Origin: Lewinella sp. IMCC34191
GTDB lineage: Bacteria > Bacteroidota > Bacteroidia > Chitinophagales > Saprospiraceae
Assembly: GCF_003390935.1 (NCBI RefSeq)
Contig: NZ_QNQZ01000005.1
Coordinates: 186,001 to 250,000, forward strand
Direction: 5' to 3'
Length of the DNA stretch: 64,000 bases
Shown here: positions 43,264 to 52,134 of the stretch, piece by piece
Layout of the letters: the number at the start of each line of letters is the position of its first letter
Position numbering within the stretch: position 1 is the first letter of the stretch
Notes under the pieces: generated by a model
Told to the model about the DNA's origin: nothing
The model's input: only the letters and a program-made list of their open reading frames with translations
Database searches by the model: none
Position numbers and translations under genes: made by a program

Positions 43264-46200
43264 ATGCGCACGAATCTCTACCTGTTCTACCGTTGCTTTC
43301 TTTCCCTTGCCCTCCTGTCCCCCCAACTTACGATGGCGCAGGCGGACATCTCCTACGAGAACGCCTTTCCTAACCTGACCTTCGATCTTCCCGTCGAAAT
43401 TCAGCACGCGGGTGACGGCACCGACCGCCTCTTCGTACTGGAACAACCGGGACGGATCAAAGTCTTCGCCAATGATCGCGGCGCTACCGCTTCGGAAACC
43501 TTCCTCGACCTGACGGGCATCGTCAGCTTTTCCTCCGGCCAGGAGATCGGTTTGCTCGGCCTGGCCTTTCATCCGCAATTCAGCAGCAACCGCTATTTCT
43601 ACGTCTACCACACGCGGCAGAGCTCGGTGTCCGGGGTGAACGTCGAACTGGTCCTGGCCCGCTACCGGGTGAGCGCCACCAATCCCAATCGGGCGGACCC
43701 CAACTCCAGATTGGAAATCTTCAGTTTCGATAAGAACCAGCGCGAATCCAACCACAACGGCGGCAAGATCGCCTTCGGACCGGACGGCTACCTGTATGCC
43801 TCCCTCGGCGACGGTGGCGGCGGCGGCGACCCGCAGGGAAACGCCCAGAACCTGAACACCATCTTCGGCAGCATCCTGCGCATCGACGTGGACCTGGACG
43901 GCAGCAACCCCGTGGAAACCAACCCGGACGCCCCGAACGGCCGCTACGAGATCCCCTCCGACAACCCCCGTGTCGGTCGCAGCGGACTCGACGAACTGTA
44001 CGCCTGGGGCATCCGCAACACCTGGAAGTTCTCCTTCGACGGAGCAACTGGACGGCTATGGGGCGGCGACGTCGGCCAGGGCGTGCTGGAAGAAATCAAC
44101 CTGCTGCAGCGGGGCGGCAACTACGGCTGGAACCGCTTCGAGGGCACCGGCACGTACCGCAGCGCGACCAGCCTCGTCACTACGCCGGATACCAAGCCGG
44201 TCTACACCTACAACCACGATAATGGCGATCGGTCCATCACCCTCGGCTACGTGTACCGGGGGCGGCTGACCAACCCGGCCATCAGGGATAAGCTCCTCTT
44301 TGCCGACTACGTTTCCGGCCGGGTCTGGGCCATGGACTACGACGAAACGGCGGGCACCGGCTCCGCCCAACTGCTCTTTCGCACCAACGGCGAGCCCGTT
44401 TCCAGTTTCGGACTAGACGAGGCCGGGGAGATCTACTTCAGCGAGTACGATCGCAGCGGCAGCATCTTTCGCATCGTCGACGAGAACGACACCACACCCA
44501 CCACGACCGCCGTTGACGGCCTCGGTAGCTGGCAGGCACTCGGTAGTGGCATCTCCGGAGTGGTGGACGCGATCGCCACCGACGGCGACCGCGTCTACGC
44601 CGCCGGCAATTTCACCACGGCCGGTGGGCGGACCGCCAATAACCTCGCGGTGTACACCCCCGGAGACGGTTGGCGAGCACTCGCTTCGGGGTCCAACGGC
44701 CGCATCAGTGCCCTGACCGTAGGCGCCGACGGGCGGCTGTACGCCGGGGGAAGCTTCACCACCATCGGTGGGGTGAGCGCCCGTAATATTGCTGTATGGG
44801 ACGGAACTGCCTGGCAGGCCCTCGGCTCCGGCACGAACGGAGCCGTATTGGCGCTGGCCTCGAACGGATCGGACGTCTACGCCGGCGGAACCTTCGTTAC
44901 CGCCGGGGGCCGGACCGTGAATAACATTGCCAGGTGGAACGGCAGCTGGACCGCCCTTACCGATTCCGGGACGGGAGTAGCCGGTACGAACAACGAGGTT
45001 CGGTCGATCGCCTTCGACGAGACCGGCACACTGTACATCGGCGGCAATTTCGGCAGCGCCGGCAACCGTACCGCCAACCGCATCGCCACATTCAACGGTA
45101 GCCGCTGGGGGACGCTCGGCAGCGGCACGAGCGGCTTCGTACAGGCGATCGTGATCACCGACGATAATATCTATGCCGGCGGCAATTTCGCCATCGCGGG
45201 CGGCCGGACCGTAAACCGCGTGGCCCGCTGGGACCGCTCCGCCCGCAGCTGGCAAGCGCTCGGTCAGGGCGTCAGCGGCAACGTCAACAGCCTGTACCAC
45301 GATGGCACCTACCTCTACGTAGGCGGCAGTTTCGAAACGGCTACGACCGGTGACAATCAGTCGTATATCGTCAACAACGTCACCCGCTGGAGTGACGCCC
45401 TACAGTGGCAGGCCCTGGGCACCGGAAAATCGGTCGGCACGAACAACCTGGTCAATACGCTGGTCCCGGTGGAAGACGGCCTCTACGCGGGCGGTAATTT
45501 TACCACCGCCGGTGCCACTACCGCCGGGCGCGTAGCTCGCTGGACGCGGCCCGACTGCAGCCTCATTCCCTACGTCAATATCAATCGCAGCGGCTGGACG
45601 CAGGCCAACACGGTGCTCATCGAAGCAGGGGATGAGGTTTGGTTCGGTCCGCAGAGCGTGGACTTCGGCATCACCAGTAGCCCGTGGAGCTATACCGGCC
45701 CCAATAACTTTACCTCCACCGGCAGATCCCTGCGGTTAACCGACGTCGGGTTGGATCGCGCCGGGGACTACACGGTCACCAACACCGACCCGGACGGCTG
45801 CACGGCCAGCCTTACTTACACCATTGAGATCGACGATCCTACGGTACCGATTGTGAATGGCACCGTCTACGAAATGGAGCCCCAGCACGACACCCGGCTT
45901 CGACTGGATGTCCGGGAGGGCTCCACGGAGAACAGTACCCTGGTCGATGGTTACCGCAGACACGGCAGTGCCAACCAGCAGTGGAAATTTATCAGCCTCG
46001 GCAACAATGTATACGAGATCGAGCCACAGAACGCGATCGGTAAGCGGCTGGACGTTGCCGGAGGTAGTCGGGCGACCAATACGGAAATTCACATCTACGA
46101 ACGTCACAGCTCCAACAACCAGCGGTGGCAGGCATTACCGGTCGGTGACGGAACCTACCGTTTCGCGCCCCTGAACGCACCGGACAACCGGCTGGATATC

Positions 46201-46572
46201 GAGAACGTCGGTGGCGTACCGCGGGCGCTGAGCCGTACCCTAGACCGGGGGAACAGCCAGCGGTGGCGACTAATTCCAGTCGGTACCGCCGCAGTCAGTC
46301 GACGGTCACCCGCCGCCATTACCAGCCCCTTATCCCTGAAAGATGAATTCGTACTCTACCCCAACCCGGTTTCCTCCCAACTGACGGTCGAGAGTCGGCG
46401 GGACTACCGCTTGGAGCTCTATGACGTTTCGGGCCGACGTGTCCTGGATGCCCGCTACGCGGAGGGAGTTACCCAGGTGGAAATGGGTCGCTTTCCGGCC
46501 GGCACGTACGTAGTGAAGCTGATACCGGTGGATGGACAGGAGGCTACTACGGTGCAAATCGTCAAGGAATAA
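43264..46572 (+). CDS. Secreted multidomain sugar dehydrogenase-like protein with T9SS sorting domain
   Basis: A 1,102-residue T9SS cargo. After a signal peptide (ending TMAQ), residues 25-405 form a PQQ-dependent glucose/sorbosone dehydrogenase propeller (IGLLGLAFHPQF, ESNHNGGKIAFGPDGYLYASLGDGGGGGD, ELYAWGIRNTWKFSFD). Residues 420-760 hold about seven repeats of the form WQALGSG...YAGGNFTTAGGRTVNN, a second propeller. Residues 765-855 are Ig-like; 865-1005 are ricin-type beta-trefoil repeats with three QQW/QRW motifs; 1031-1102 is the sorting domain (YPNPVSSQLTVES... VVKLIPVDGQ). The architecture suggests a cell-surface or released carbohydrate-binding oxidoreductase. The ATG at 43264 gives the signal peptide. 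Confidence 0.88.
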   Translation: MRTNLYLFYRCFLSLALLSPQLTMAQADISYENAFPNLTFDLPVEIQHAGDGTDRLFVLEQPGRIKVFANDRGATASETFLDLTGIVSFSSGQEIGLLGLAFHPQFSSNRYFYVYHTRQSSVSGVNVELVLARYRVSATNPNRADPNSRLEIFSFDKNQRESNHNGGKIAFGPDGYLYASLGDGGGGGDPQGNAQNLNTIFGSILRIDVDLDGSNPVETNPDAPNGRYEIPSDNPRVGRSGLDELYAWGIRNTWKFSFDGATGRLWGGDVGQGVLEEINLLQRGGNYGWNRFEGTGTYRSATSLVTTPDTKPVYTYNHDNGDRSITLGYVYRGRLTNPAIRDKLLFADYVSGRVWAMDYDETAGTGSAQLLFRTNGEPVSSFGLDEAGEIYFSEYDRSGSIFRIVDENDTTPTTTAVDGLGSWQALGSGISGVVDAIATDGDRVYAAGNFTTAGGRTANNLAVYTPGDGWRALASGSNGRISALTVGADGRLYAGGSFTTIGGVSARNIAVWDGTAWQALGSGTNGAVLALASNGSDVYAGGTFVTAGGRTVNNIARWNGSWTALTDSGTGVAGTNNEVRSIAFDETGTLYIGGNFGSAGNRTANRIATFNGSRWGTLGSGTSGFVQAIVITDDNIYAGGNFAIAGGRTVNRVARWDRSARSWQALGQGVSGNVNSLYHDGTYLYVGGSFETATTGDNQSYIVNNVTRWSDALQWQALGTGKSVGTNNLVNTLVPVEDGLYAGGNFTTAGATTAGRVARWTRPDCSLIPYVNINRSGWTQANTVLIEAGDEVWFGPQSVDFGITSSPWSYTGPNNFTSTGRSLRLTDVGLDRAGDYTVTNTDPDGCTASLTYTIEIDDPTVPIVNGTVYEMEPQHDTRLRLDVREGSTENSTLVDGYRRHGSANQQWKFISLGNNVYEIEPQNAIGKRLDVAGGSRATNTEIHIYERHSSNNQRWQALPVGDGTYRFAPLNAPDNRLDIENVGGVPRALSRTLDRGNSQRWRLIPVGTAAVSRRSPAAITSPLSLKDEFVLYPNPVSSQLTVESRRDYRLELYDVSGRRVLDARYAEGVTQVEMGRFPAGTYVVKLIPVDGQEATTVQIVKE

Positions 46573-46580
46573 GCTGTTCA

Positions 46581-46595
46581 CCTGCGCTCCGCCGC
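46581..46595 (+). repeat. Dispersed GC-rich repeat copy
   Basis: CCTGCGCTCCGCCGC followed by GAAAA, 8 bases after the stop of the T9SS protein gene. Confidence 0.8.
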
Positions 46596-46650
46596 GAAAA
46601 CTACCCGGTCGTTACGGTCACTAGGTGCGGAAGACTAGGTACGCGGAACA

Positions 46651-46707
46651 AACCCCGGTCGGCGGACCAGCCTGCGCTACGCTACGGCTGGGCAGACGAC
46701 CGGGGTT
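46651..46707. repeat. Second palindromic repeat, longest copy
   Basis: The arms extend outward here: AACCCCGGTCG at the left is the exact reverse complement of CGACCGGGGTT at the right, and CAGCC pairs with GGCTG inside. It lies 45 bases before hflX and could act as a hairpin terminator or barrier. Confidence 0.75.
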
Positions 46708-46751
46708 ACCAAAAGCAACTTATCCGCCATACCACCGGTTATACCAGACCT

Positions 46752-47963
46752 ATGGCGAACGAATGGAATGTTGGCGAAAAGACCAACGGATTACTGGATA
46801 AGGAAGAATACGCGGTCATCGTGGGCGTCGTGCTGCGCGGACAGACCGAGGAACAGGTCACTGAATACCTGGATGAACTCGAATTCCTGGCGGAAACCGC
46901 CGGGGCTAAGACCGTCAAGCGCTTTATCCAAAAACTGGATCACCCGGACAACCGGACCTTCGTAGGTAGTGGTAAGGCGGCCGAGATCGCCGACTACGTG
47001 GACGAGCACGAGGACGTAAGCATGGTCATCTTCGACGACGACCTCAGCGGTAAGCAGGTGAACATCCTGGAGACCATGATGAAGGTCAAGATCATCGATC
47101 GTTCTACCCTCATCCTGGATATTTTCGCCCGGCGCGCGCAGACGGCCCAGGCCAAGACCCAGGTAGAACTGGCCCAGATGCAGTACCTGCTGCCCCGCCT
47201 GCGCGGACTGTGGACGCACTTGGAGCGGCAGCGCGGTGGTATCGGTATGCGCGGTCCCGGTGAAACGGAGATCGAGACGGACCGTCGTATTGTCCGCGAT
47301 AAGATCAGTAAGCTGAAGAAGGACCTTGAGAAGATCGACAAGCAGGCCGAAACCCGCCGCAAGGGCCGTGATGCCATGGTGCGGGTGGCCCTCGTCGGCT
47401 ACACCAACGTTGGTAAGTCGACCCTAATGAACCTGCTGACCAAGAGCGACGTCTTCGCCGAGGATAAGCTCTTCGCTACCCTGGATACCACGGTGCGGAA
47501 GCTGGCCTACGAAGGCGTGCCCTTTCTGCTGTCCGATACGGTCGGCTTCATCCGTAAACTGCCGCACCACCTGATTGAGTCCTTCCGTTCCACGCTGGAC
47601 GAGGTGAAGGAGAGCGACATCCTGCTGCACGTCGTCGACGTAGCGCATCCCCAGCACGACGATCAGATTCGTACCGTTCAAGCCCTACTTAAGGAGATGG
47701 ACTGCCAGAATAAGCCGACACTGCTCGTCTTCAATAAGATGGACCTCTTCCGCGAGCGCAACTACGACATGTACCTGGACGAGGACGGCCGCGACGAAGT
47801 CGAATCCGATCTGAAGCGGGGGCTGGAAGCCGAGTTCGGGCAGGAGGCCATGCTGGTCAGCGCGCACACGAAGGAGAACGTGAATGAGCTGCGGGCGCGG
47901 TTGACGGAGATGGTGCGGGTAGAGTATGAGCAGACTTATCCTTATATCGCTAAGCAGTGGTAG
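46752..47963 (+). CDS. hflX: GTPase HflX
   Basis: A 403-residue ribosome-splitting GTPase. The N-terminal domain carries TFVGSGKAAEIADYV and IFDDDLSGKQVNILE, the linker has the glycine-rich RQRGGIGMRGPGETEIETDRR, and the G domain has G1 GYTNVGKST (around residue 217), G3 DTVGFI and G4 NKMD. HflX rescues stalled ribosomes by splitting 70S particles under heat or antibiotic stress. Length is normal for Bacteroidota. Confidence 0.96.
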   Translation: MANEWNVGEKTNGLLDKEEYAVIVGVVLRGQTEEQVTEYLDELEFLAETAGAKTVKRFIQKLDHPDNRTFVGSGKAAEIADYVDEHEDVSMVIFDDDLSGKQVNILETMMKVKIIDRSTLILDIFARRAQTAQAKTQVELAQMQYLLPRLRGLWTHLERQRGGIGMRGPGETEIETDRRIVRDKISKLKKDLEKIDKQAETRRKGRDAMVRVALVGYTNVGKSTLMNLLTKSDVFAEDKLFATLDTTVRKLAYEGVPFLLSDTVGFIRKLPHHLIESFRSTLDEVKESDILLHVVDVAHPQHDDQIRTVQALLKEMDCQNKPTLLVFNKMDLFRERNYDMYLDEDGRDEVESDLKRGLEAEFGQEAMLVSAHTKENVNELRARLTEMVRVEYEQTYPYIAKQW

Positions 47964-47968
47964 TTTTT

Positions 47969-48008
47969 AGTACGGTAGTACAGTAGTCCATAGTACGGTA
48001 GTCGGTAG
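47969..48008. repeat. Short direct repeats after hflX
   Basis: TAGTACGGTAGT occurs at 47969 and again at 47991, with further GTAGT units between and after. No function is evident. Confidence 0.55.
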
Positions 48009-48041
48009 CTCTTCTGCCGGTCGCTGCGCTCCCGGGGTTCA

Positions 48042-48099
48042 CACGGATTGACTTCGTCTGCACGGATTCGCTTCGCTCGGGCACCGATTTTCACCGATT
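48042..48099. repeat. Cluster of four CACSGATT repeats
   Basis: CACGGATT at 48042 and 48061, and CACCGATT at 48082 and 48092, with unequal spacers. The unequal spacers and short units exclude CRISPR. Confidence 0.6.
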
Positions 48100-48116
48100 G
48101 GCTGCGCCGCCTGCCG

Positions 48117-48124
48117 TAACTTCG
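48117..48124 (+). promoter_or_regulatory. TAACTTCG promoter-like box
   Basis: Variant of TAnnTTTG, 17 bases before the ATG of the DUF2306 gene. Confidence 0.35.
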
Positions 48125-48141
48125 GTAGCATAACCCGCCCG

Positions 48142-48957
48142 ATGAAAGCTCTTCCCGTCTCCACCCGCGCCGACCGGCAGCTCGCTATCGCGGGCCGGAT
48201 ACTGGTTGGGACCGTATGGATCAGCGCGGTCATCTTCGGGGTGTACATTCTCTGCTTTTATTTCCTGGGACTGGTATTCGGGAACTCGGATCAGTGGAAC
48301 GAGGTACTGCCCGGACTGTACGATGCGAATACGCGATCGGCGACGGTTGGGATTGGATTACACTTCGCGGCGGGGGGCATCATTCTGGTTTTGGGCTGTA
48401 TTCAGCTGGTGACCAGCATCCGGGTGAAGTATCCCGCGGTGCACCGGTGGTTGGGACGGGTGTACGTATTTGCGGCCCTGTTGACGGCGGTCGGGGGGCT
48501 CAGTTTCATCTTAATTAAGGGTACCATCGGCGGCTGGCTGATGGACGTGGCCTTTGCCGGCTACGGCGTCCTGACCGGGCTGGCGGCGGTACAGACGATC
48601 CGCTACGCCCGAACCGGGCAAATGGAGAAGCACCGCGCCTGGGGTATACGGCTGTTTGCCCTGGCCATCGGCTCCTGGCTGTACCGGATGGACTACGGTT
48701 TCTGGTTTCTTTTTACCGGCGGGGCGGGGCATACGCAGTTGTTTCGCGGGCCCTTCGATTACTTTATGGACTTCTGGTTCTACCTCCCGAACTTGCTCGT
48801 GGCGGAGGTATTCATCGGGCGGCGGGAGATTTTACGGGGCCGCTGGGCCAAGGTGGGGAGTATCGTGATGGTGTATCTGACTACAGCCTTCCTCGTGCTG
48901 GCTACTTACTTTTTTACAAAGGAATTTTGGGGACCAGGGATTGTAGGAGCGTTCTAG
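48142..48957 (+). CDS. DUF2306 membrane protein
   Basis: A 271-residue integral membrane protein with about seven helices and the DUF2306 pattern: LHFAAGGIILVLGCIQLVTSIRVKYPAVHRWLGRVYVFAALL, where the conserved His of HRWLGR lies after the second helix, then GQMEKHRAWGIRLFALAIGSWLYRMDYGFW with the second conserved H-R pair. The arrangement of membrane histidines suggests heme or quinone binding, but function is unproven. Confidence 0.82.
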   Translation: MKALPVSTRADRQLAIAGRILVGTVWISAVIFGVYILCFYFLGLVFGNSDQWNEVLPGLYDANTRSATVGIGLHFAAGGIILVLGCIQLVTSIRVKYPAVHRWLGRVYVFAALLTAVGGLSFILIKGTIGGWLMDVAFAGYGVLTGLAAVQTIRYARTGQMEKHRAWGIRLFALAIGSWLYRMDYGFWFLFTGGAGHTQLFRGPFDYFMDFWFYLPNLLVAEVFIGRREILRGRWAKVGSIVMVYLTTAFLVLATYFFTKEFWGPGIVGAF

Positions 48958-49047
48958 GTGGTTAGTCTTTTAATGCAGGCCATTCGCCGGTGGCTTCGGT
49001 CCCGGAATTCTACCACACCCGATACCTGACACCTGACCCGCCCGATG

Positions 49048-49758
49048 TCAACCGATGGTGCGCTTGCCCTCGATGGTGATGGGGGAACCTTCGGCTAGGA
49101 AGACCGAGTTAGGTTCCCGGTCGTTCAGGAAGGTGAAGCGGGGACCGTAGTTACGGGTGAAGTCAAGGTCGAGTACGTGATCGTTGACGGGGGATTGCTG
49201 CCAGCGGGGGTGGGTGACCTGGTATTCGGTGGTCTTCGTCGCGGAACTTTTGGAATACCCCCAGTAGTGTTCGGTGATGAATTCCTCCTCGCTGCCCGGT
49301 TGGATATCGATGGGGGTTTTATCGGCCGTAACGGCTACCGTTTGCCAGCGACTACCTATTCGCCAGTTGTATTCTACGCGCTGGTGATCCGGGGCATCCG
49401 TCCAGCGATGGTGCATGGGGCGGGTTTCGTAGGCTTCGCCGTAAAGGGTGTTGGCTACGAAGGTAATGGCCGGTTTCGGCACGATCTCCTTGATGAAGAC
49501 GACGCCGCGGCGCCACTCGCCGTCGACTTTCCGGCGAACGTAAAAGCGCAGATTGACCTCTTCGAAGTGGACGTGAAAGGGAATCTTGAGCCCCAGCAGC
49601 CGGACGTCCCGGAACAAAAAGCCGATGACGCTGACGTATGCGCGGTCGTTCCACCTGTCCAGTTCCGTGTGGGCGGGTACGTAGGGCGCCAGTACGCTTT
49701 CATCGACCGGATAATTGGCGAAGATCAGCTTGCGCCACTGGGCGGTGAGGAAGGACAT
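49048..49758 (-). CDS. DUF2071 (YqjF-like) protein
   Basis: A 236-residue soluble protein matching DUF2071: TAQWRKLIFANYPVDESVLAPYVPAHTELDRWNDRAYVSVIGFLF at the start, then VNLRFYVRR, GVVFIKEIVPK and TEHYWGY, ending FLNDREPNSVFLAEGSPITI. The fold is related to acetoacetate decarboxylase but the catalytic lysine is not recognisable. The ATG at 49758 starts the domain; the longer frame to 49893 adds an unrelated leader. Divergent from the aminopeptidase gene. Confidence 0.82.
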   Translation of the reverse strand: MSFLTAQWRKLIFANYPVDESVLAPYVPAHTELDRWNDRAYVSVIGFLFRDVRLLGLKIPFHVHFEEVNLRFYVRRKVDGEWRRGVVFIKEIVPKPAITFVANTLYGEAYETRPMHHRWTDAPDHQRVEYNWRIGSRWQTVAVTADKTPIDIQPGSEEEFITEHYWGYSKSSATKTTEYQVTHPRWQQSPVNDHVLDLDFTRNYGPRFTFLNDREPNSVFLAEGSPITIEGKRTIG

Positions 49759-49925
49759 GGTGGGGAGGTTTGTCGCTACCGTAATGGCCTGGTCCGATAT
49801 TGGTTTTATGAATATGGAAATCGTGGTCCGCAGCTTGCCATATAACCGACCGACCTTATCCGCGAGCCGGCTTCGCACCAACCCGTACTCCACCCGTTAC
49901 CCACGAGAACCGATTTAACCAGACC

Positions 49926-51038
49926 ATGACCCACACCGAATACATCGACAAATACGCCCACCTGTTAGTCAATTACTGCGTCAGCCTACAGCCGGGCGAA
50001 CGGTTGTTCGTGGCCTCGACCACCCTCGCCGAGCCGCTGATGGATGCGCTGTACCGGGAAACGCTAAAGGCCGGCGGCCACATGGAGGTTTCCCTTACTA
50101 CGCGCGGACAGGCGGCGGCCATGCGGGAATACGGCAGTCCGGAGCAGTTCGCTTACTTGCCCACACTGCAGCAGCGGGCTATGGAGGAGTTTGAAGCGTA
50201 TATCTACGTCAGTGCTCCCTTCGACCTGCGGGAACCGGACCCCGCCCCCGAGCTTAAAGCCGCACGGCGGGAAGCGTTTAAACCGATGCACGACACCTAC
50301 TTCGCCCGCACCGCCGACCGGCGGCTGAAGCGCAGTATGTGCATCTACCCTACCCCGGCCCTGGCCGAGGAAGCAGGCATGAGCGAAGCGGAATACACCG
50401 CCTTCGTTTTCAACGCCTGCAAGCTGAACGAGGACGACCCCAAGGCTGCCTGGCTGGGGGTCCGCAGCCGGCAGCAGAAGGTGGTCGACCATTTGAATAG
50501 CTGCTCGACCTTTCAGTACCGCAACGAACGCAGCGACATCTCCTTCACTACGAAGGGACGGACCTGGATCAACAGCGACGGCCAGACCAATATGCCCAGC
50601 GGCGAAGTGTACACCAGTCCCGAGGAGGATTCCGTCAACGGACACATCTACTTTGACTACCCGGCCATCCGGAACGGCGAGGAAGTGAGGGGGGTCACGC
50701 TGGAAGTAAAGGACGGCGAGATTCAGTCGTGGCGCGCCGAGAGTGGGCAGGACGTGCTGGACGAAACCTTTGCCATCGAGGGTACGCGTCGCTTCGGGGA
50801 AGCGGCCATCGGAACGAATTACGACATCGATCGCTTTAGCAAGCAGATCCTGTTCGATGAAAAGATCGGCGGCACGGTTCACATGGCGGTCGGGCAGAGC
50901 TACGCCCAGGCCGGGGGTAAGAATTCGAGTTCCGTGCACTGGGATATGATCGCCAACATGCGCGACGGGGGCCAGGTGCTGGCGGATGGAGAGGTGATCT
51001 ACGAAGATGGCCGCTTCGTCAGTCGGTTGTGGGAGTAA
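49926..51038 (+). CDS. M29-family aminopeptidase
   Basis: A 370-residue thermophilic-aminopeptidase (AmpS/AmpT/PepS) type metallopeptidase. The N-terminal domain begins YIDKYAHLLVNYCVSLQPGERLFV. The metal site is in the C-terminal half: NMPSGEVYTSPEEDSVNGHIYFD provides a glutamate, and GGTVHMAVGQSYAQAGGKNSSSVHWDMI provides histidine and aspartate ligands. It is cytosolic (no signal) and removes N-terminal residues in peptide turnover. Confidence 0.92.
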   Translation: MTHTEYIDKYAHLLVNYCVSLQPGERLFVASTTLAEPLMDALYRETLKAGGHMEVSLTTRGQAAAMREYGSPEQFAYLPTLQQRAMEEFEAYIYVSAPFDLREPDPAPELKAARREAFKPMHDTYFARTADRRLKRSMCIYPTPALAEEAGMSEAEYTAFVFNACKLNEDDPKAAWLGVRSRQQKVVDHLNSCSTFQYRNERSDISFTTKGRTWINSDGQTNMPSGEVYTSPEEDSVNGHIYFDYPAIRNGEEVRGVTLEVKDGEIQSWRAESGQDVLDETFAIEGTRRFGEAAIGTNYDIDRFSKQILFDEKIGGTVHMAVGQSYAQAGGKNSSSVHWDMIANMRDGGQVLADGEVIYEDGRFVSRLWE

Positions 51039-51103
51039 TGGTGAACGCCAGCCGGAGGTACACGACGGGTGAAAATTGGGAATGTCGACTACAATAATCC
51101 CCT

Positions 51104-51111
51104 TACCTTCG
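51104..51111 (+). promoter_or_regulatory. TACCTTCG promoter-like box
   Basis: Variant of TAnnTTTG about 200 bases before the GTG at 51317; the leader between has no convincing gene. Confidence 0.3.
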
Positions 51112-51316
51112 CGGTTTATCCAATCCGGTACCCTATAATATCACCCTGACACCACCTTAATCAACCCTACGCTTACCGGGGCACGGCTAACACTCCAAGA
51201 GTTGAACGTTTGGGCGCATCAGGCCTTTACTCACGAAGACGTATCTTTGATTGCGTCCTTTCGTGAGAATTTTTTTGCTACGGGAAACCCTTTATTGATT
51301 GACTTAACCTCAGACC

Positions 51317-52105
51317 GTGAACGAGAACATCGCCTTTTTAGAGTTAAAGTACGGGAACATATACGGCGGCTATCCAAACTTTTACGCCATCAGTGAGATC
51401 GCGCTGCTGGTTTTTGAACGCGGCTCTAACAAAATTTTCCTGGAAAGCTGGATCAACCAGGCTAACGTCGACATCGTGGACGTATACGCCGAAACGGACG
51501 ATCTTGGTCACACGGTTCGCCGGGTGCGGGAAGTTCTCAATATGCGGACTAACCGCCGCTTCCCCTACCACGAAGACTTTCGCCTCAGCGAAAATGACCT
51601 GCAGTACGCCTTCCGCAATCTGCGGTCTACGAAGAATGCCATCCGCAACTTCCTCAATAAGAATCTCAATAAGTACCGCTTCCAGGACATGATCGTCTTC
51701 GACGGTCGTCGCGATATCTTCCTCTGCGAGCGCAGTGGCGTCCGGTTCAATTGGACGAACATCATCGACATCCAAAAGGACCTGAACCGGGAAACCGATT
51801 ACCTCTTCAGCCTGAATAAGCTGGCCCGGGTTATCAACTTCAACACCGACCGCGCCTATCTCCGCTCCAATAACCTGGAGTACTGGCTGCACCCCATCGC
51901 CGCCCGGCAGATCATCCCCGGCACGGCTGCCTTCGACGCTGCACGGCTCCTGATGGTCTTCAACGAGTACACGATGTATCACGATGACTTCCTGATCAAG
52001 GCTGCCATTCTGCTCAATAAAGTGAGTAAGCGGAAAGAGGAAAAGGCCGCCGAGCTGGAGGCGCAGACCGAGGGGCAGAGCAACGAAGCCGCGGAGGAGG
52101 ACTAG
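51317..52105 (+). CDS. Hypothetical protein, possibly a degenerate DEDD exonuclease fold
   Basis: A 262-residue cytosolic protein starting with GTG. The opening IAFLELKYGN aligns loosely with the first strand of DEDD 3'-5' exonucleases but has E-x-K in place of D-x-E; MIVFDGRRDIFLCERSGV resembles the second motif, and LHPIAARQIIPGTAAFDAARLLMVF resembles the last His...Asp motif. If the comparison is right the enzyme has lost part of its metal site. The C-terminus is a charged Glu/Lys-rich tail. I do not recognise a named family, and the fold call is inference. Confidence 0.6.
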   Translation: MNENIAFLELKYGNIYGGYPNFYAISEIALLVFERGSNKIFLESWINQANVDIVDVYAETDDLGHTVRRVREVLNMRTNRRFPYHEDFRLSENDLQYAFRNLRSTKNAIRNFLNKNLNKYRFQDMIVFDGRRDIFLCERSGVRFNWTNIIDIQKDLNRETDYLFSLNKLARVINFNTDRAYLRSNNLEYWLHPIAARQIIPGTAAFDAARLLMVFNEYTMYHDDFLIKAAILLNKVSKRKEEKAAELEAQTEGQSNEAAEED

Positions 52106-52134
52106 CTCTCCCGCTTCACGCCGGGCGAGTCCGC

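Noticed and set aside
48042-48099. Four CACSGATT units considered as a CRISPR remnant
   Set aside because: Units are 8 bases, spacers are unequal (2-13 bases) and no cas gene is present.
51202-51396. Forward frame of 64 codons before the hypothetical gene at 51317
   Set aside because: Short, overlaps the downstream gene in another frame and shows no family features; I treat the area as leader.
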